From JAENVU01 sp963801105 (lineage in GTDB: Bacteria; Actinomycetota; Acidimicrobiia; IMCC26256; JAENVU01): a stretch of 64,000 nucleotides of DNA. Below are positions 7,580 to 16,447 of the stretch, in pieces (positions within the stretch are counted from its first letter, which is position 1; the number at the start of each line of letters is the position of its first letter). The stretch covers positions 3,286,001 to 3,350,000 of the forward strand of contig CAWDDH010000003.1 in the NCBI GenBank assembly GCA_963801105.1. The letters are read 5' to 3'. The notes under the pieces were generated by a model. It was not told the DNA's origin. It saw nothing but the letters and a program-made list of their open reading frames with translations, and searched no databases. Position numbers and translations under genes: made by a program.

Positions 7580-8935
7580 TCACGCCGAACCCGAACGCTC
7601 CCGCCGCGACCACGACCAGAGCAAGATCGCACCACCACCCGCGAGCGCACCCGCCCCGAAGGCGAGCGCGACCGTGACCGGCGACGTCCCGCCCCGAGTG
7701 ACCCGCCGCACGACCACGCGTGGAGCGGCGGTGGTGGTCGTCGTCCCCGCCCGGCGCCGCCCCTGGGCCGCGTCGGATCCACCCCCGACCGGCGTCGTCG
7801 TGGCCGACGTCCCCCGGCGCGGCGACCGCACGCCGGGCGACGAGCAGTCGCCCTGCTTGCCGAGCGCCGGTGACGCCGAGCCGAAGTCGTTCCCGGTCAC
7901 GGTCTCGTGACACGAGTCGACGAGCTGGACCGGCGTCACCCCTGCGGCAACGGTCTGGCGGTTCCCGCGCACCTCGACGCCGTCGAAGCGGCTGATGTGC
8001 ATGAGCGCGCCCTGGTAGCCGTGCGAGGTCCCGGAACCGACGTTGTCGAGGACGTGGAGACCGGATCGCAGGGAGTGCGAGACGCCCGCGTACACACTCA
8101 CGCCCTTGCCGCCCCGGACGTGGTTGCGCTCCAACCAGACGTCGCCCACACGGGGTCCGGCACCGACGGCCGCGAGCAAGAAGTTCGTGACGCCACTCAC
8201 CGTGTTGTCCCGGATCCGCACGTCCAGCGCGAATCCGTGCCCCGGCTCCAAGTCGATCGCAGAGCGCGCGACATGGTCGATCGAGCAGTGCTCCACGACG
8301 ACGTGCTCACCGGCGACGACGGTGACGCCCTGGCGACCGATGTGGTCGAGGGTGCAGTCGTGCACCCGGACATTGCTGCTCTTGCCGGTCACGTACACGC
8401 CGTCGCCGTAGGTGGCGCGGATCGTGATGCCGTCCAGCTCCACGTTCTGGGACTTCGCGACCAGGACACCGGCCTGGGCCTCGAGCGGGATCCGGTAGGC
8501 GCCGCGCGCGTTGGGACCCTCGATCGTGAGGTTGCGCACGGTGATCCCCACCGACCGCTCGATGTGGAGGTGCTCCCGGCTCCGCGGCCACTGGCGACGG
8601 AGCTGAGGACGGCGCGGGGTCTGGCCCGAGCCGTCGGTCCGGGCCACGATCCGCGCGCCACGGCCGTCGATCGTCACGTCGCGAAGGCCGTCGACCACCA
8701 CCACGTTCTCGGCGAGCAAGGTCCCGTTACGAGGGAAGCGCACGGTCACACCGGGCGCGACCGTGGCGAGGAAGGCGCTGAGCGCGACGGTGACATCGGT
8801 GCGGCCGGTGGCGTCGATCGTGGCCGGGACGTCGACGGTCGTGGCCGCGCCCGTCCTCGACGCGGGGGCGGCGCCGGCCACCGTCATCGTCACGACCGCC
8901 GACACGATCACCACGAACCCCAGGCGGCGCATCAC
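7580..8935 (-). CDS. Secreted parallel beta-helix repeat protein with C-terminal anchor
   Basis: The 451-residue protein has an N-terminal signal peptide (MRRLGFVVIVSAVVTMTVAG). A right-handed parallel beta-helix of about residues 90-330 follows, with repeated short strands such as VELDGITIRATYGDGVYV, VRVHDCTLDHIGRQGVTVV and VEHCSIDHVARSAIDLE. The rest is a low-complexity Thr/Arg-rich linker and a final membrane helix (LAFGAGALAGGGAILLW) ending in basic residues. The fold is shared by pectate lyases, NosD-like and polysaccharide-modifying proteins, and no catalytic triad can be assigned. It is probably held on the cell surface. It is convergent with the prepilin gene. Confidence 0.85.
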   Translation of the reverse strand: MMRRLGFVVIVSAVVTMTVAGAAPASRTGAATTVDVPATIDATGRTDVTVALSAFLATVAPGVTVRFPRNGTLLAENVVVVDGLRDVTIDGRGARIVARTDGSGQTPRRPQLRRQWPRSREHLHIERSVGITVRNLTIEGPNARGAYRIPLEAQAGVLVAKSQNVELDGITIRATYGDGVYVTGKSSNVRVHDCTLDHIGRQGVTVVAGEHVVVEHCSIDHVARSAIDLEPGHGFALDVRIRDNTVSGVTNFLLAAVGAGPRVGDVWLERNHVRGGKGVSVYAGVSHSLRSGLHVLDNVGSGTSHGYQGALMHISRFDGVEVRGNRQTVAAGVTPVQLVDSCHETVTGNDFGSASPALGKQGDCSSPGVRSPRRGTSATTTPVGGGSDAAQGRRRAGTTTTTAAPRVVVRRVTRGGTSPVTVALAFGAGALAGGGAILLWSWSRRERSGSA

Positions 8936-8969
8936 CTGCGGGACTGTATCGAGGCCCCGGCCTGCCAGG

Positions 8970-9641
8970 ATGGCGGCCGTGGAGGGATCAGGCGAGTCGC
9001 ACTGGGTGCGTTGGCACCGCAGCTACGAGGTGGAAGGGTCGAGCCTGCGGGTACGGCTCGCGATCGTGCAGCGGCTGCTCGCGGACGCGATCGACGCGAG
9101 CCCGCCCGGGCCCGTGCGGATCCTCAGCCTCTGCGCGGGACAGGGTCGCGACGTCATCGAGGTCGCGACCGGCCACCCGCGCCGTGACGACCTGCGCGTC
9201 CGCCTGGTCGAGCTGGATCCCGCGCTCGCCGCGACGGCCCGAACGGCGTGCGAGGACGCAGGGCTCGCCCAGATCGAGGTCGTGACCGGCGACGCGTCGA
9301 CCACCGACGCGGCGGCGGGGATCGCGCCCGCGCACGTGCTCCTCGCGTGCGGGATCTTCGGCAACATCTCCCCCGACGACATCCACGGCTTCGTCGGCGC
9401 CCTCCCGATGCTCTGCACCGAGGGCGCGACGATCCTCTGGACGCGTCATCGCCGTCCGCCCGACCTCACTCCCACGATCCGCGCCTGGTTCGCCGACGCT
9501 GGTTGGGAGGAGATCGCGTTCGAGAGCCCGGACCCGGCCCGAGTCATCGGGGTCGGCGCACACCGGCTCGTCGCGGATCCGACCCCGCTCGTGTCCGGCC
9601 GGCGGCTGTTCTCCTTCACGGGTGACGGCAGCGCAGCGTGA
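8970..9641 (+). CDS. Class I SAM-dependent methyltransferase-like protein
   Basis: The 223-residue protein carries a class I methyltransferase core: motif I VRILSLCAGQGRDVIEVA, the acidic end of strand 2 in VRLVELDPAL, then IEVVTGDAS and a motif IV-like HVLLACGIFGNIS. The central AGQGRD differs from the usual GxGxG, but the shape is that of a SAM-binding loop. The N-terminal WVRWHRSYEVEGSSLRVRL is typical of a small actinobacterial subfamily of unknown substrate. The start is the ATG at 8970; longer forms run into the opposing beta-helix gene. Confidence 0.82.
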   Translation: MAAVEGSGESHWVRWHRSYEVEGSSLRVRLAIVQRLLADAIDASPPGPVRILSLCAGQGRDVIEVATGHPRRDDLRVRLVELDPALAATARTACEDAGLAQIEVVTGDASTTDAAAGIAPAHVLLACGIFGNISPDDIHGFVGALPMLCTEGATILWTRHRRPPDLTPTIRAWFADAGWEEIAFESPDPARVIGVGAHRLVADPTPLVSGRRLFSFTGDGSAA

Positions 9642-9728
9642 CACGAAGTCGTTCTCGCCGGGCCGCACCGTAGAATCGCCGACTTCCGGCCCCATCCGAG
9701 GGCCGACACGGAGTCAGCCCCCTCGCCG

Positions 9729-11654
9729 ATGCGCACCGGTTCTACCGCGGATCCATCCACGCCACTCGCACATCAGCCGGCCCTCGACGGGATCCGCGCG
9801 GTCGCCGTCGGCGCTGTCATCCTCTTCCACGGCAGCGTCACCTGGGCGAGCGCCGGCTTCTTCGGCGTCGACATCTTCTTCGTGCTCTCGGGCTTCCTGA
9901 TCACCTATCTCCTCCTCCGCGAGATCACGACGACGGGACGCGTCGCCGTCAAGGCGTTCTGGCTGCGCCGCGCCCGGCGGCTGCTCCCCGCTCTCGTGCT
10001 CGTGCTCCTCGTCGTCGCGGTCTACGGCGCGACCCTGGCAACGGACCAGGAGGCGCTCGGTCTGCGCGGAGATCTTCTCGGCTCGCTGTTCTACGTCCAG
10101 AACTGGCGACTCGTGCTCTCCGGCAATGCCTACTTCGCGCAGTTCGGCTCGCCATCGCCGTTGCGGCACATGTGGTCGCTGGCGATCGAAGAGCAGTGGT
10201 ACCTCATCTGGCCGCTCGCATTCCTCGGCATCACCAAGCTCGCCCGTCGGCGCGTGCCCGTCATCGCCGGCATCGTGCTCGGGCTGGCCGCCGCGTCGGC
10301 GGTCTGGATGGCGGTGCTCCAGGGCAACGACGGGTCTCGTGCCTACTACGGCACCGACACCCGCGCGCAGGCGCTCCTCCTCGGAGCGGCGCTCGCGGTC
10401 GTCTTTTCGGCGCGGCCCGGCCCGCGCACGCGCACCGGATCGGTGATCGTGCAGACGACCGGCGTGGCCGGCGCGCTCTTCCTGGCGTGGGTCATCACCC
10501 AGCAGTCGGAGAGCTGGGACCGGCTCTACCAGGGTGGTTTCACGCTCGTCGCGCTCGCGACGGCCGCAGTGATCGCCGCGGCCATGATCCCGGGTCCGCT
10601 GCGGTTCGTGCTGTCGGTGCCGCCACTCCCCCAGATCGGGCTCATCTCCTACGGCCTCTACCTCTGGCACTGGCCGGTGTTCGTGTGGCTTTCCCCCGAA
10701 CGCAGCGGGCTCGTGGGCCAGCGCCTCCTGCTCGCGCGCGTGGCCGTCACGCTGGTCATCGCGATCGCGTCGTACGTCCTGGTCGAACGGCCGATCCGCT
10801 CGCAACGGTTCCGGTTCGTCCGCGGCCGAGTCGCGTGGGTCCCGGCCACTGCAGTCGTCGCGACCGTAGCCATCCTCGGGCTCACCGCGACCGGCGCGGC
10901 GGCTCGTCCACGGCCGAACGCGATGACGGCCGCCGAGATCCGCAAGAAGTTCCTCGGTCCGCCGCGGGCCGGCGCGACCAGGGTGCTGCTCACGGGAGAC
11001 TCGATCGCCTTCACGCTCGCCTTTGCCGGGCCACCCCCGAGCGACGCGGGCCTGATCTGGGTCCGGAGCGAGACGAAGATCGGGTGCGGTCTCCTGACCG
11101 GCGTGATGTACAGCAACGGCAAGCGCGGAGCGAACCAGAACGACTGCGGGGACTGGCCGAAGCGATTCGCGCAGGGGCGCGCCGAGAGCCATCCCGACGT
11201 GGCGGTGATGCTCACGGGCGGCTGGGAGATCTACGACCGCGAGGTGCACGGGAAGCGGTACCACGCGAGCACCCCCGCGATGGAGCGGCTCCTGCGAACC
11301 GAGCTCGACCGGGCGGCGAGGATCCTCACCCGCGACGGCGCCCGGCTCGTCCTCCTCACCGCCCCGTGCTTCGACGCGCACGACCGCAACCTCGGCACCT
11401 GGGGTGAGGCCGAACGGGCCGATCCGAGCCGACTCGTCTGGTTGAACGACGTGCTTCGCCGCTACGCGGCCGACCATCTCGGCGTCGACATCGTGGACCT
11501 CGCCGGCTACGTGTGCCCGAACGGCACGCCCCGGCGCGAGATCCACGGCGTGCAGCTGCGCGCGGACGGGGAGCACTACACGTTCAAGGGTGCCCGGCTC
11601 GTGTGGCACTGGCTCGCGCCTCGGCTGCACGCCGTCGACGCCTCGCAACCCTGA
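9729..11654 (+). CDS. OafA/YrhL-type acyltransferase with C-terminal SGNH domain
   Basis: The 641-residue protein has an N-terminal acyltransferase-3 domain of about ten membrane helices (ALDGIRAVAVGAVILFHG, FFGVDIFFVLSGFLITYLLL, AFWLRRARRLLPAL, WSLAIEEQWYLIWPL). An extracytoplasmic SGNH-hydrolase-like domain follows, with block I VLLTGDSIAF near residue 418 and a terminal DGEHYTFKG containing the Asp/His pair. Such proteins O-acylate cell-surface polysaccharides, the membrane part moving the acyl group and the SGNH part finishing transfer. It is followed 28 bases later by a GT87 glycosyltransferase, suggesting joint work on a surface glycan. Confidence 0.92.
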   Translation: MRTGSTADPSTPLAHQPALDGIRAVAVGAVILFHGSVTWASAGFFGVDIFFVLSGFLITYLLLREITTTGRVAVKAFWLRRARRLLPALVLVLLVVAVYGATLATDQEALGLRGDLLGSLFYVQNWRLVLSGNAYFAQFGSPSPLRHMWSLAIEEQWYLIWPLAFLGITKLARRRVPVIAGIVLGLAAASAVWMAVLQGNDGSRAYYGTDTRAQALLLGAALAVVFSARPGPRTRTGSVIVQTTGVAGALFLAWVITQQSESWDRLYQGGFTLVALATAAVIAAAMIPGPLRFVLSVPPLPQIGLISYGLYLWHWPVFVWLSPERSGLVGQRLLLARVAVTLVIAIASYVLVERPIRSQRFRFVRGRVAWVPATAVVATVAILGLTATGAAARPRPNAMTAAEIRKKFLGPPRAGATRVLLTGDSIAFTLAFAGPPPSDAGLIWVRSETKIGCGLLTGVMYSNGKRGANQNDCGDWPKRFAQGRAESHPDVAVMLTGGWEIYDREVHGKRYHASTPAMERLLRTELDRAARILTRDGARLVLLTAPCFDAHDRNLGTWGEAERADPSRLVWLNDVLRRYAADHLGVDIVDLAGYVCPNGTPRREIHGVQLRADGEHYTFKGARLVWHWLAPRLHAVDASQP

Positions 11655-11682
11655 CCCGGACGCGCCCGGTACCCTCCCCCCG

Positions 11683-13026
11683 ATGCACGACCGGCTCCGA
11701 CGGGTGGTGGCACGGGCACCGGAGCCCGTCTGGGCCGTCGCCGCGGTCCTGGCATTCGTCGGTGTCGTGTGCTGGTTGAGTGTCACCACCTGGCACCAGC
11801 TCTCGGGCAGCCGCCTCGACGTCGGCCTGCTCACGGACTTCCGCGACGCGGTCTACTACCCGGTCGTCGCGCTCCGCGACGGCGTGAACCCCTATTCGGT
11901 CGACACCTACTACCGCCACTACCCCGTCGGTCAGGAGTTCCCGCTCTACACCCCGTTGTTCCTGCTGCTGAACTCGCCCCTCCTGCTGTTCTCGTTCCCG
12001 ACCGCGCGCGCCGTGGCGTTCGGCTGGAACATGGCGCTGGTGCTCGGATACGCCGCCGCGGTCCTCGGCCTCCTCGGCGCCCGGGTGCGCGTGGCCCCGC
12101 TGTTCGGGCTCGCCACGCTCGTCCTGCTGAGCGACCCGGGCCGATTCGACCTGCGTACCGGGCAACCGACGCTGCTCATCGTCATCGGGGTGCTCGCCGC
12201 GCTCCGTGCCGTCGAGCCCGGCGCGCGCCTGACGCGCATCGGTCCGGGCCGGGCGTTGCCGTTCCTGGCCGGGGTGGGCGGGCTCGCGATCGTCTGGATC
12301 AAGCCGACGTTCGCCATCCCGCTCGCGGTGGTGCTGATCGCCCGCGCCCGGCTCCGACTCGTCGCGATCGGCACCGCGGTCGCACTCGCCCTCAGTGCCG
12401 TGGTGCTCCCCTTCCTCGTCGACGCCGCCGGCGGGGTCGGCCATCTCGTCGACTCCTGGCGCGAGAGCGCGCGCATCACCAGCCAGTCCGGCCAGTCCCG
12501 ACTCGGGACCTCGCTGCGCATCGACGTCGGGAACACGTTCGTACGCATCACGAAGATCCACATCTCCGAGACCGTCGCGATGCTCGGCGGCCTCGCCCTC
12601 CTCGCCGCCGGCGCCTGGCTCGTAGCGCGGCTCCACCAGCGCGATCCCGGACGGGACTGCGACGAGCTGACGATGACCCTGGTGTGCCTGCTGCTCCTCG
12701 CCAGCACATACCACGTGCCCTACGACTACCTGCTCCTCGTCGGCCCCATCGCGCTGCTGCTCCGTCCGGCCGCGCCCCGGGAGATCCCATGGCCGCGCCG
12801 GGCGCGGGCCACGGTCGCCGTCCTGCTGCTGGTCCCGGTGATCGACCCGCTCGGATGGAGCCCGATCAACGCGGTGATCGGCAAGAGCGGATTCGAGTGG
12901 ATGCTCGGGACCACGATGCTCTCGACCTACGTGCTCGTGGCGCTGGGGATCTGCGCATGGACCGCCTGGCGACAGGTGCGAGCCGCGCCGTCCGCACCCG
13001 CGCCGGCGGCAGGGACTCCGGCCTGA
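11683..13026 (+). CDS. GT87 (DUF2029) family polyprenol-phosphate glycosyltransferase
   Basis: The 447-residue membrane protein has about ten hydrophobic helices. It shows the GT-C-type first periplasmic loop TDFRDAVYYPVVALRDGVNPY with the conserved aspartate, followed by YPLYTP-like EFPLYTPLFLLLNSPLLL. Family members in mycobacteria are mannosyl- or arabinofuranosyl-transferases (PimE, AftC relatives) using polyprenyl-phosphate donors outside the membrane. A TACCCT box seven bases before ATG 11683 supports this start, and upstream frames overlap the acyltransferase. The sugar specificity is not visible. Confidence 0.82.
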   Translation: MHDRLRRVVARAPEPVWAVAAVLAFVGVVCWLSVTTWHQLSGSRLDVGLLTDFRDAVYYPVVALRDGVNPYSVDTYYRHYPVGQEFPLYTPLFLLLNSPLLLFSFPTARAVAFGWNMALVLGYAAAVLGLLGARVRVAPLFGLATLVLLSDPGRFDLRTGQPTLLIVIGVLAALRAVEPGARLTRIGPGRALPFLAGVGGLAIVWIKPTFAIPLAVVLIARARLRLVAIGTAVALALSAVVLPFLVDAAGGVGHLVDSWRESARITSQSGQSRLGTSLRIDVGNTFVRITKIHISETVAMLGGLALLAAGAWLVARLHQRDPGRDCDELTMTLVCLLLLASTYHVPYDYLLLVGPIALLLRPAAPREIPWPRRARATVAVLLLVPVIDPLGWSPINAVIGKSGFEWMLGTTMLSTYVLVALGICAWTAWRQVRAAPSAPAPAAGTPA

Positions 13027-13073
13027 GCCGGGGTCCTGGCTACGCTCTCGAGGTCTCCAGGAGGACCTCACGC

Positions 13074-14147
13074 ATGCCCGCGAACGCACTGCTCGACGCC
13101 GAACGCGCACTCTTCGACGAGCGCCGACCGCTCACCCGCGACGAGGTCGACGCCGTGGCCGCCCGGCCCCTCGACGAGCTCCCCGACCTCATCGCGCTCG
13201 CCCACCGGGTGCGACTCGAGTTCTGCGGCGACGCCGTCGAGCTCGAGAGCCTCATCAACGCCAAGTCCGGCGCCTGCCCCGAGGACTGCGCGTTCTGCTC
13301 GCAGTCGGTGAAGTTCAACACCGAGATCGAGGTCTACCCGTTCCTCGACCTGGACGAGATCCTCGCGGCGGCACGCGCGACACGGGCTGCCGGCGCAACG
13401 CAGTTCTGCATCGTGGTCGCCGTCCGCGGGCCGTCGGAGCGCCTGCTCGACAAGGTGATCGCCGCGGTCGACGCGGTCCACGAGGAGACGGGCCTCGAGA
13501 TCGCCTGCTCGCTCGGCCTCCTCGAGCCGGCGCAGGCCGCACGGCTCGCCGGTGCCGGGGTCAAGCGCTACAACCACAACCTCGAGGCGCCCCGCGCGGT
13601 GTTCCCGTCGATCTGCACGACCCACACCTACGAGGACCGCGTCGCGACCGCGCAACTCGCCATCGACGCGGGTATGGAGCTCTGCTGCGGCGGGATCCTC
13701 GGCATGGGCGAGACGCTCGACCAGCGCATCGACTTCGCCTTCGAGCTGGCCGAGCTCGAGCCGTGCGAGGTGCCGCTCAACTTTCTGCTGCCCTCGGGCA
13801 CCCCACTCGGCGAGCAGCGCAGACTCTCCCCCCGCGAGGCGCTCCAGGCCATCGCGCTGTTCCGGCTCGTCCTTCCCGGCGCGTGGCTGCGGCTCGCGGG
13901 CGGTCGCGAGTACGTGCTCGGCGAGCTCCAGGGCATGGGCCTGCTCGCGGGCGGAAACGCCCTGATCGTCGGGAACTACCTCACCACCGGTGGGCGGGCC
14001 CCGGAGGAGGACCACGCCCTGCTCGAGGCGCTGGGGATGCCCGTCGCCGACGGACCGGGCGAGGGCCGCTTCGTGATCGACGCCACCGGTGCGCACTCCC
14101 TGCCGGCCAAGCCCGCGCGCCCGACGATCCCGGTTTCGGCGAGCTGA
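13074..14147 (+). CDS. bioB: Biotin synthase
   Basis: The 357-residue radical SAM enzyme inserts sulfur into dethiobiotin, the last step of biotin synthesis. The radical SAM cluster cysteines are C68, C72 and C75 in SGACPEDCAFCSQS. The downstream SAM and dethiobiotin contacts include YNHNLEA, ELCCGGILGMGET and PLNFLLPSGTPL, and LRLAGGRE supplies the conserved Arg near the [2Fe-2S] auxiliary cluster. AGGAGG at 13059-13064 precedes ATG 13074. No other bio genes are nearby, so the rest of the pathway is elsewhere or biotin precursors are scavenged. Convergent with the phosphatase gene, 10 bases apart. Confidence 0.96.
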   Translation: MPANALLDAERALFDERRPLTRDEVDAVAARPLDELPDLIALAHRVRLEFCGDAVELESLINAKSGACPEDCAFCSQSVKFNTEIEVYPFLDLDEILAAARATRAAGATQFCIVVAVRGPSERLLDKVIAAVDAVHEETGLEIACSLGLLEPAQAARLAGAGVKRYNHNLEAPRAVFPSICTTHTYEDRVATAQLAIDAGMELCCGGILGMGETLDQRIDFAFELAELEPCEVPLNFLLPSGTPLGEQRRLSPREALQAIALFRLVLPGAWLRLAGGREYVLGELQGMGLLAGGNALIVGNYLTTGGRAPEEDHALLEALGMPVADGPGEGRFVIDATGAHSLPAKPARPTIPVSAS

Positions 14148-14157
14148 ACGCCGCGCG

Positions 14158-14736
14158 TCAGCGCAGGTGCGTCGTCTCGTTGAAGCCGACGAGGGTCGGC
14201 ACACCGTTGGGCGCACCGATCCGTGACACCGAGGCGACGTCGAGGAACATCCGCCAGGCAAGGAGCGGGTCGGCACCCATGGCCCAGATGACTGCGGCCT
14301 TGATCGGCGAGACGTGGCTGACGGCGATCACCGGTCCACCGTCGATGTGCTCGGCGCAGAGCGACGCGACCCGCTCGGTCACCGCAACGAGGCTCTCGCC
14401 GCCCGGCGGGGCGAACGATGCGTCGCGTCGCCAGCGGGCCAGATCCTCGGCCGGCAGTTCGGCGAACGAGCGCTCGTCCCACTCGCCGTAGTCCATCTCG
14501 ACCAGCCGGTCGTCGACCTCCACCGCGATCGCCAGGACTCCCGCGATGGCCGCCGCCGTCTCCCGGGCCCGGCGCAGCGGGCTGCTCAGGATCCGGACCG
14601 CGCCGGAGCCGGCCAGGGCCGCCGCCAGTGCGGCGGCCTGCGCGCGGCCGGTCTCGGTGAGCTCGGGATCGGCCCGGCCGAGCGCGAGCCGCGCCCGGTT
14701 GGCCGCGGTCTCACCGTGACGGACGAGGACGATCAC
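14158..14736 (-). CDS. Histidine-phosphatase superfamily protein
   Basis: The 192-residue protein opens with MIVLVRHGETAANRA, the catalytic RHGE motif of the phosphoglycerate mutase/acid phosphatase superfamily. A second arginine (SSPLRRARET), the acidic MDYGEWDE and the second histidine in VIAVSHVSPIKAAV complete the set. It is the last gene of an overlapping set; its ATG overlaps the upstream stop (ATGA). In Mycobacterium tuberculosis the phosphatase domain of Rv2228c is fused to an RNase H domain. Here both domains occur in the same order but as separate genes. The substrate is unknown. Confidence 0.9.
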   Translation of the reverse strand: MIVLVRHGETAANRARLALGRADPELTETGRAQAAALAAALAGSGAVRILSSPLRRARETAAAIAGVLAIAVEVDDRLVEMDYGEWDERSFAELPAEDLARWRRDASFAPPGGESLVAVTERVASLCAEHIDGGPVIAVSHVSPIKAAVIWAMGADPLLAWRMFLDVASVSRIGAPNGVPTLVGFNETTHLR

Positions 14737-15209
14737 GCGACCTCGGTCAGCCGACCCGACCGGAGCAGGTCAGCGCGCGGCCCGGGCCGGTTCAGCCCGA
14801 AGCGCGGGATCGACCAACCGGCGAGCGCGATCCCGGCCGCCTCCCCGAGTACGAGCAGCGTCGGGGGCGGGAGCAGGCCGACGTCACCGACGTCGGCGCC
14901 GAGGAGCGGCCACAGGAAGACGTGGTCGTGCAGGAACGCGCCGCTGAGCACGAGCCCACAGAACCAGCCGATCGGCACGCAGACCAGGCGACGCCGCAGG
15001 AGACGCGAACGGCCGATCGTGCCGACCATGACCAGCGCGAGTGCGGCCACCACGACCACCAGCGAATGGCCCGGCCCCATGTGCCCGACCGGCAGGTCCA
15101 CGAGCAGCGGGAGGAGCGAGCCCAGGGCGACGAGCCGGTAGTCCATCCCGCGACTGCGGAAGACCTCGTGCACCCCGATGACCGAGGGTGCGACATACCA
15201 GAACAGCAC
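14733..15209 (-). CDS. Integral membrane protein between RNase H and phosphatase genes
   Basis: The 158-residue protein has four or five hydrophobic spans with the motifs DYRLVALGSLLPLLVDLP and GPGHSLVVVV, and a later LHDHVFLWPL. The spaced Asp/His residues resemble the membrane-bound metal-dependent hydrolase family (YdjM/DUF457-like), but the match is weak. The GTG start shares one base with the RNase H stop (TAGTG), and its stop overlaps the next ATG, so it is firmly embedded in the operon. Function unknown. Confidence 0.7.
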   Translation of the reverse strand: MLFWYVAPSVIGVHEVFRSRGMDYRLVALGSLLPLLVDLPVGHMGPGHSLVVVVAALALVMVGTIGRSRLLRRRLVCVPIGWFCGLVLSGAFLHDHVFLWPLLGADVGDVGLLPPPTLLVLGEAAGIALAGWSIPRFGLNRPGPRADLLRSGRLTEVA

Positions 15210-15670
15210 TACGACCCGCCGGCCTCGGCGGCGTCGAGCGCGGCGTTCACGAGTGCGTCGGCTTCGACGTTGTCCTCGCGCCGCACATGCGCGAGATCGA
15301 CCTCGACATACGGCGCCAGGAGCTCCTTGGCCCGGCGGTACAGCGGGATCAGCCCGTCGTGCTTGACCCGGTAGCGGCCTTCGAGTTGGCGTACCACCAG
15401 TTGCGAATCGGCCCGGACCTCGATGCGTTCGGCCTGATGCTCCGCCGCCACCTCGAGCCCCCGGATCAGCGCCTGGTACTCCGCGATGTTGTTCGTCGCG
15501 ACGCCGATGGTCTCCGAGACCGAGCCGATGAGGCGAGGAGGGTCCTCTGAGGCATCGAGCACGACGGCTCCGACCGCCGCCGGTCCGGGATTGCCGCGCG
15601 AGCCACCGTCGCAGAAGATGCGAATCGTCTTCGGCCCGGCGTCGAATCCGGGGAGCCGCGGGGCCGTCAC
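15209..15670 (-). CDS. RNase HI-like ribonuclease
   Basis: The 153-residue protein has the full RNase H carboxylate set: IFCDGGSRGNPG (D1), NNIAEYQALIRGL (E), VRADSQLVVRQL (D2) and EDNVEADALVN (D3). This is the subgroup formerly called reverse-transcriptase-like, which degrades RNA in RNA-DNA hybrids. It corresponds to the N-terminal half of mycobacterial Rv2228c (RnhC). It overlaps the zinc-ribbon gene by four bases (ATGA) and the membrane protein gene by one. Confidence 0.93.
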   Translation of the reverse strand: MTAPRLPGFDAGPKTIRIFCDGGSRGNPGPAAVGAVVLDASEDPPRLIGSVSETIGVATNNIAEYQALIRGLEVAAEHQAERIEVRADSQLVVRQLEGRYRVKHDGLIPLYRRAKELLAPYVEVDLAHVRREDNVEADALVNAALDAAEAGGS

Positions 15671-16389
15671 CGACTCGGCACGAGGATCGCGCCGCAGTTG
15701 TCGCAGTGCTCGGGCTGGGCGGTGTCACCCGCCTTGCGGATCCGCGCGACCTCGGTGGCCGGGATCGTGAGCCGGCAGCCCTGACACGTGTTGCCCACGA
15801 GACGCGCCACGCCGATCCCACGGGCCTGCTCCCGGCACTTCACGTACAGCGCGAGGAGATCGGGCGGGACAGCGGCGGCGGCCTCGGCCCGCGCCGCGGC
15901 CTCGGCGGCGGCCGCGCGATCGATCTCGGCCTCGTTGGCCTCGAGCGAGACCCGCGCGCGGTCGATGTCCGCCTCGGCGGCCTCGATCCCGGACCGGAGC
16001 ATCGTCAGCTCGGCGTCGATCGCCTCCTGGCGCTCCATCAGCTCGAGCTCGCGGTCCTCGAGCGCCCGCTGGTGACGTTGGATCTGCTCGACGTCGGCCT
16101 GCATCGCCTGGAGCTCGCGCGGCGAGGTGATCGAGCCGGAGTACATCGCGGCCTCGACCTCCTTGACCTTGTCCGCCGACGCGACCGCCTCGTCCTCGAG
16201 CCGGCGCACGTCCCGGACGACGACGTCCCGACGGTCGGTGGCCTCGATGAGCGGACCGGCCAGCGCCTCGATCACATCCTCGGCCCGCGTCAGCACCTGG
16301 CGGTCGGGCAGGGTCGCCCGGCGGTGGCGGAGCTGGTCGAGCGCGCTGTCGTGCTCCTGGACCACGAGGAGCTGCTCGAGCGACGTCAT
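15667..16389 (-). CDS. Coiled-coil protein with C-terminal C4 zinc ribbon
   Basis: The 240-residue protein is mostly a long antiparallel coiled coil (about 15-175, rich in Glu, Arg and Ala). A C-terminal zinc ribbon has cysteines in NTCQGCRLTIP and EHCDNCGAILVP. It matches the family of Mtb Rv2229c, conserved beside the RNase H gene in actinobacteria. A role in nucleic-acid handling is inferred from this constant pairing; it has not been demonstrated by the sequence. First gene of the four-gene overlapping set. Confidence 0.88.
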   Translation of the reverse strand: MTSLEQLLVVQEHDSALDQLRHRRATLPDRQVLTRAEDVIEALAGPLIEATDRRDVVVRDVRRLEDEAVASADKVKEVEAAMYSGSITSPRELQAMQADVEQIQRHQRALEDRELELMERQEAIDAELTMLRSGIEAAEADIDRARVSLEANEAEIDRAAAAEAAARAEAAAAVPPDLLALYVKCREQARGIGVARLVGNTCQGCRLTIPATEVARIRKAGDTAQPEHCDNCGAILVPSR

Positions 16390-16447
16390 CAGCGCCGCAA
16401 TATACCGGTCGCCGTCACCGGCGTTTCCGACGGCGACGGGCGACCCG

